The position numbers were made by a program, and so were the translations under genes. The notes under the pieces are model-generated. The model made no database searches. It saw only the letters and a program-made list of their open reading frames with translations, and was not told the origin of the DNA. This document shows, piece after piece, positions 4,751 through 5,666 of a DNA stretch of 5,666 bases (its first letter is position 1; every line of letters begins with the position of its first letter). The DNA is taken from the NCBI GenBank assembly GCA_903845315.1, contig CAIMWY010000444.1, positions 1 through 5,666 on the forward strand. The letters are read 5' to 3'. The DNA comes from an uncultured Burkholderiales bacterium (GTDB lineage Bacteria > Pseudomonadota > Gammaproteobacteria > Burkholderiales > Burkholderiaceae).

Positions 4751-5542
4751 TTAAGTCAACCAACGCTTGCGGCGGCGGTAATGCTTCACGGCGTGGTAAT
4801 CCACCGAATGCCCGCCTCCTAAATAAAATTCTTGGACATCAGGATTGTTTCGCAACTCGGTCGCATCGCCAGTCATCACAATGCGACCGTTCTCAATCAA
4901 ATAGGCCGACTGCGCAATCTCCAGCGCAGCAGCAGCGTTTTGCTCAACCAACAAAATCGACACGCCAGCATCGGCGTTGATACGCTTGATGATGTCAAAA
5001 ATCTCCTCGACCAACAAAGGCGCCAAGCCCAAGCTAGGCTCATCAAGCATCAACAGTCGCGGCTCAGTCATCAGGGATCGGCCAATGGCCAACATTTGCT
5101 GCTCCCCCCCTGAAAGATAACCCGCCGGCGAGCTAGCCCGTTCTGACAATCTGGGAAACCAAGTAAACACACGGTCTATCAGTTCTTGCACGTGCTTGCG
5201 GTCACTGTGCATGGTGGAGGCCGACAACAGGTTCTCGGCTGGGGTCAAGTGTTCGAACACGCGACGTCCCTCTAAAACATGCGCAATGCCCGAGCGCACG
5301 CGCTCGGGCGGCCCCAGCGACAGCATGTCGACGCCGCGCAACAACATCTCGCCGCGTGTGACCTTGCCGCGTTCGGCGGCCAGCAAGCCGCTCACCGACT
5401 TCAAGACCGTGCTCTTGCCTGCGCCATTGGCCCCCAGAAGTGCCACCAACCCACCTTCGGGCACTTCAATCGAGATCCCTTTGACAGCCAGGAATAAGTT
5501 GTCGTAGACGACCTCGACGTTGTTAAGGGCAAGCAAGGCCAT
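4751..5542 (-). CDS. livF: Branched-chain (HAAT) ABC transporter ATP-binding protein, LivF type
   Basis: This 263-residue cytoplasmic ATPase energises a hydrophobic/branched-chain amino acid-type ABC importer, paired with LivG, LivH, LivM and a periplasmic binding protein. Walker A is GANGAGKST (37-45), followed by EGRRVFEHLTPAENL (91-105), the LivF form of the segment after the Q-loop. The signature is LSGGEQQM (143-150), Walker B with the catalytic Glu is LLMLDEP (163-169), and LLVEQN (197-202) carries Gln at the H-loop position, which is usual in LivF and separates it from LivG. The protein is longer than E. coli LivF (about 237) through a basic tail, HAVKHYRRRKRWLT, which I recall from betaproteobacterial homologues in aromatic-acid transport clusters. 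It starts 1 nt after the stop of the binding-protein gene without a clear Shine-Dalgarno, implying translational coupling. The crotonase gene downstream suggests the cargo is an organic or aromatic acid metabolised as a CoA ester; that is inference. Confidence 0.95.
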   Translation of the reverse strand: MALLALNNVEVVYDNLFLAVKGISIEVPEGGLVALLGANGAGKSTVLKSVSGLLAAERGKVTRGEMLLRGVDMLSLGPPERVRSGIAHVLEGRRVFEHLTPAENLLSASTMHSDRKHVQELIDRVFTWFPRLSERASSPAGYLSGGEQQMLAIGRSLMTEPRLLMLDEPSLGLAPLLVEEIFDIIKRINADAGVSILLVEQNAAAALEIAQSAYLIENGRIVMTGDATELRNNPDVQEFYLGGGHSVDYHAVKHYRRRKRWLT

Positions 5543-5543
5543 C

Positions 5544-5666
5544 TTAGTTACCGGTTTTTTTGAACTCGTCAGACGATGCTTTGATCAATTGCCACACAAC
5601 GTCTTGGTTGGCGGCAAACCAGTCCGACTTGGCCACCCAGCGCTTACCGTCCCATTGGGCAATTCG
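5544..5666 (-). CDS. C-terminal part of a HAAT-type ABC transporter periplasmic binding protein (cut by window edge)
   Basis: Forty codons and a TAA stop (5544-5546) are visible; the 5' part lies beyond the right edge. The peptide begins IAQWDGKRWVAKSDW and ends SSDEFKKTGN. The W-D-G-K-x-W-V pattern followed by a short helical, Lys-rich end is typical of the C-terminus of LivJ/LivK-like substrate-binding proteins found next to livF in betaproteobacteria. The frame has no stop across the fragment, and the stop sits 1 nt before the livF ATG, as expected for neighbouring genes of one operon. The ligand cannot be told from this fragment. The assignment rests on a short stretch plus context. Confidence 0.8.
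   Translation of the reverse strand, partial: RIAQWDGKRWVAKSDWFAANQDVVWQLIKASSDEFKKTGN

Overview
The window looks like chromosomal DNA of a betaproteobacterium, most likely Burkholderiales (Comamonadaceae-like). The grounds are an orphan Bug-type periplasmic receptor inside a catabolic operon, a branched-chain-type (HAAT) ABC transporter with the long basic LivF tail often seen in that order, and moderately GC-rich coding sequence. This placement is inference from gene content; no rRNA or other phylogenetic marker is present.

Layout. At the left, a small leftward gene (33-359) encodes a LigA-type subunit of an extradiol ring-cleavage dioxygenase. It is separated by a 315-bp divergent intergenic region (360-674), which carries short repeats and palindromes, from a tightly packed rightward operon of four genes: a maleate isomerase/Asp-Glu racemase-superfamily enzyme (675-1376, TTG start), a Bug/TctC-type periplasmic solute receptor (1397-2365), a LigI-like amidohydrolase related to 2-pyrone-4,6-dicarboxylate hydrolase (2358-3245, TTG start), and a short HpcH/HpaI-aldolase-fold protein (3249-3944). 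From the right comes a convergent leftward operon: the C-terminus of a HAAT-type periplasmic binding protein (5544-5666, cut by the window edge), LivF (4751-5542), and a crotonase-fold enzyme (3859-4734) whose 3' end overlaps the aldolase-like gene by 86 bp on the opposite strand.

How the genes may work together. LigA-type ring cleavage, a pyrone-dicarboxylate-hydrolase-like enzyme, a cis/trans-isomerase-like enzyme and an aldolase-like enzyme resemble the middle and lower steps of a protocatechuate/gallate 4,5-cleavage pathway, with the Bug receptor binding the incoming acid. The right-hand operon looks like ABC uptake of an acid plus CoA-thioester processing. The exact substrates cannot be read from the sequence. 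Several enzymes differ from their characterised relatives at active-site positions: the aldolase-like protein has Arg where the HpaI catalytic His should be and lacks about 23 residues, the crotonase lacks both hydratase glutamates, and the LigI-like protein lacks the Arg of the HMGR motif. The cluster may therefore serve a variant or undescribed pathway. No mobile element, CRISPR array, tRNA or rRNA was seen.
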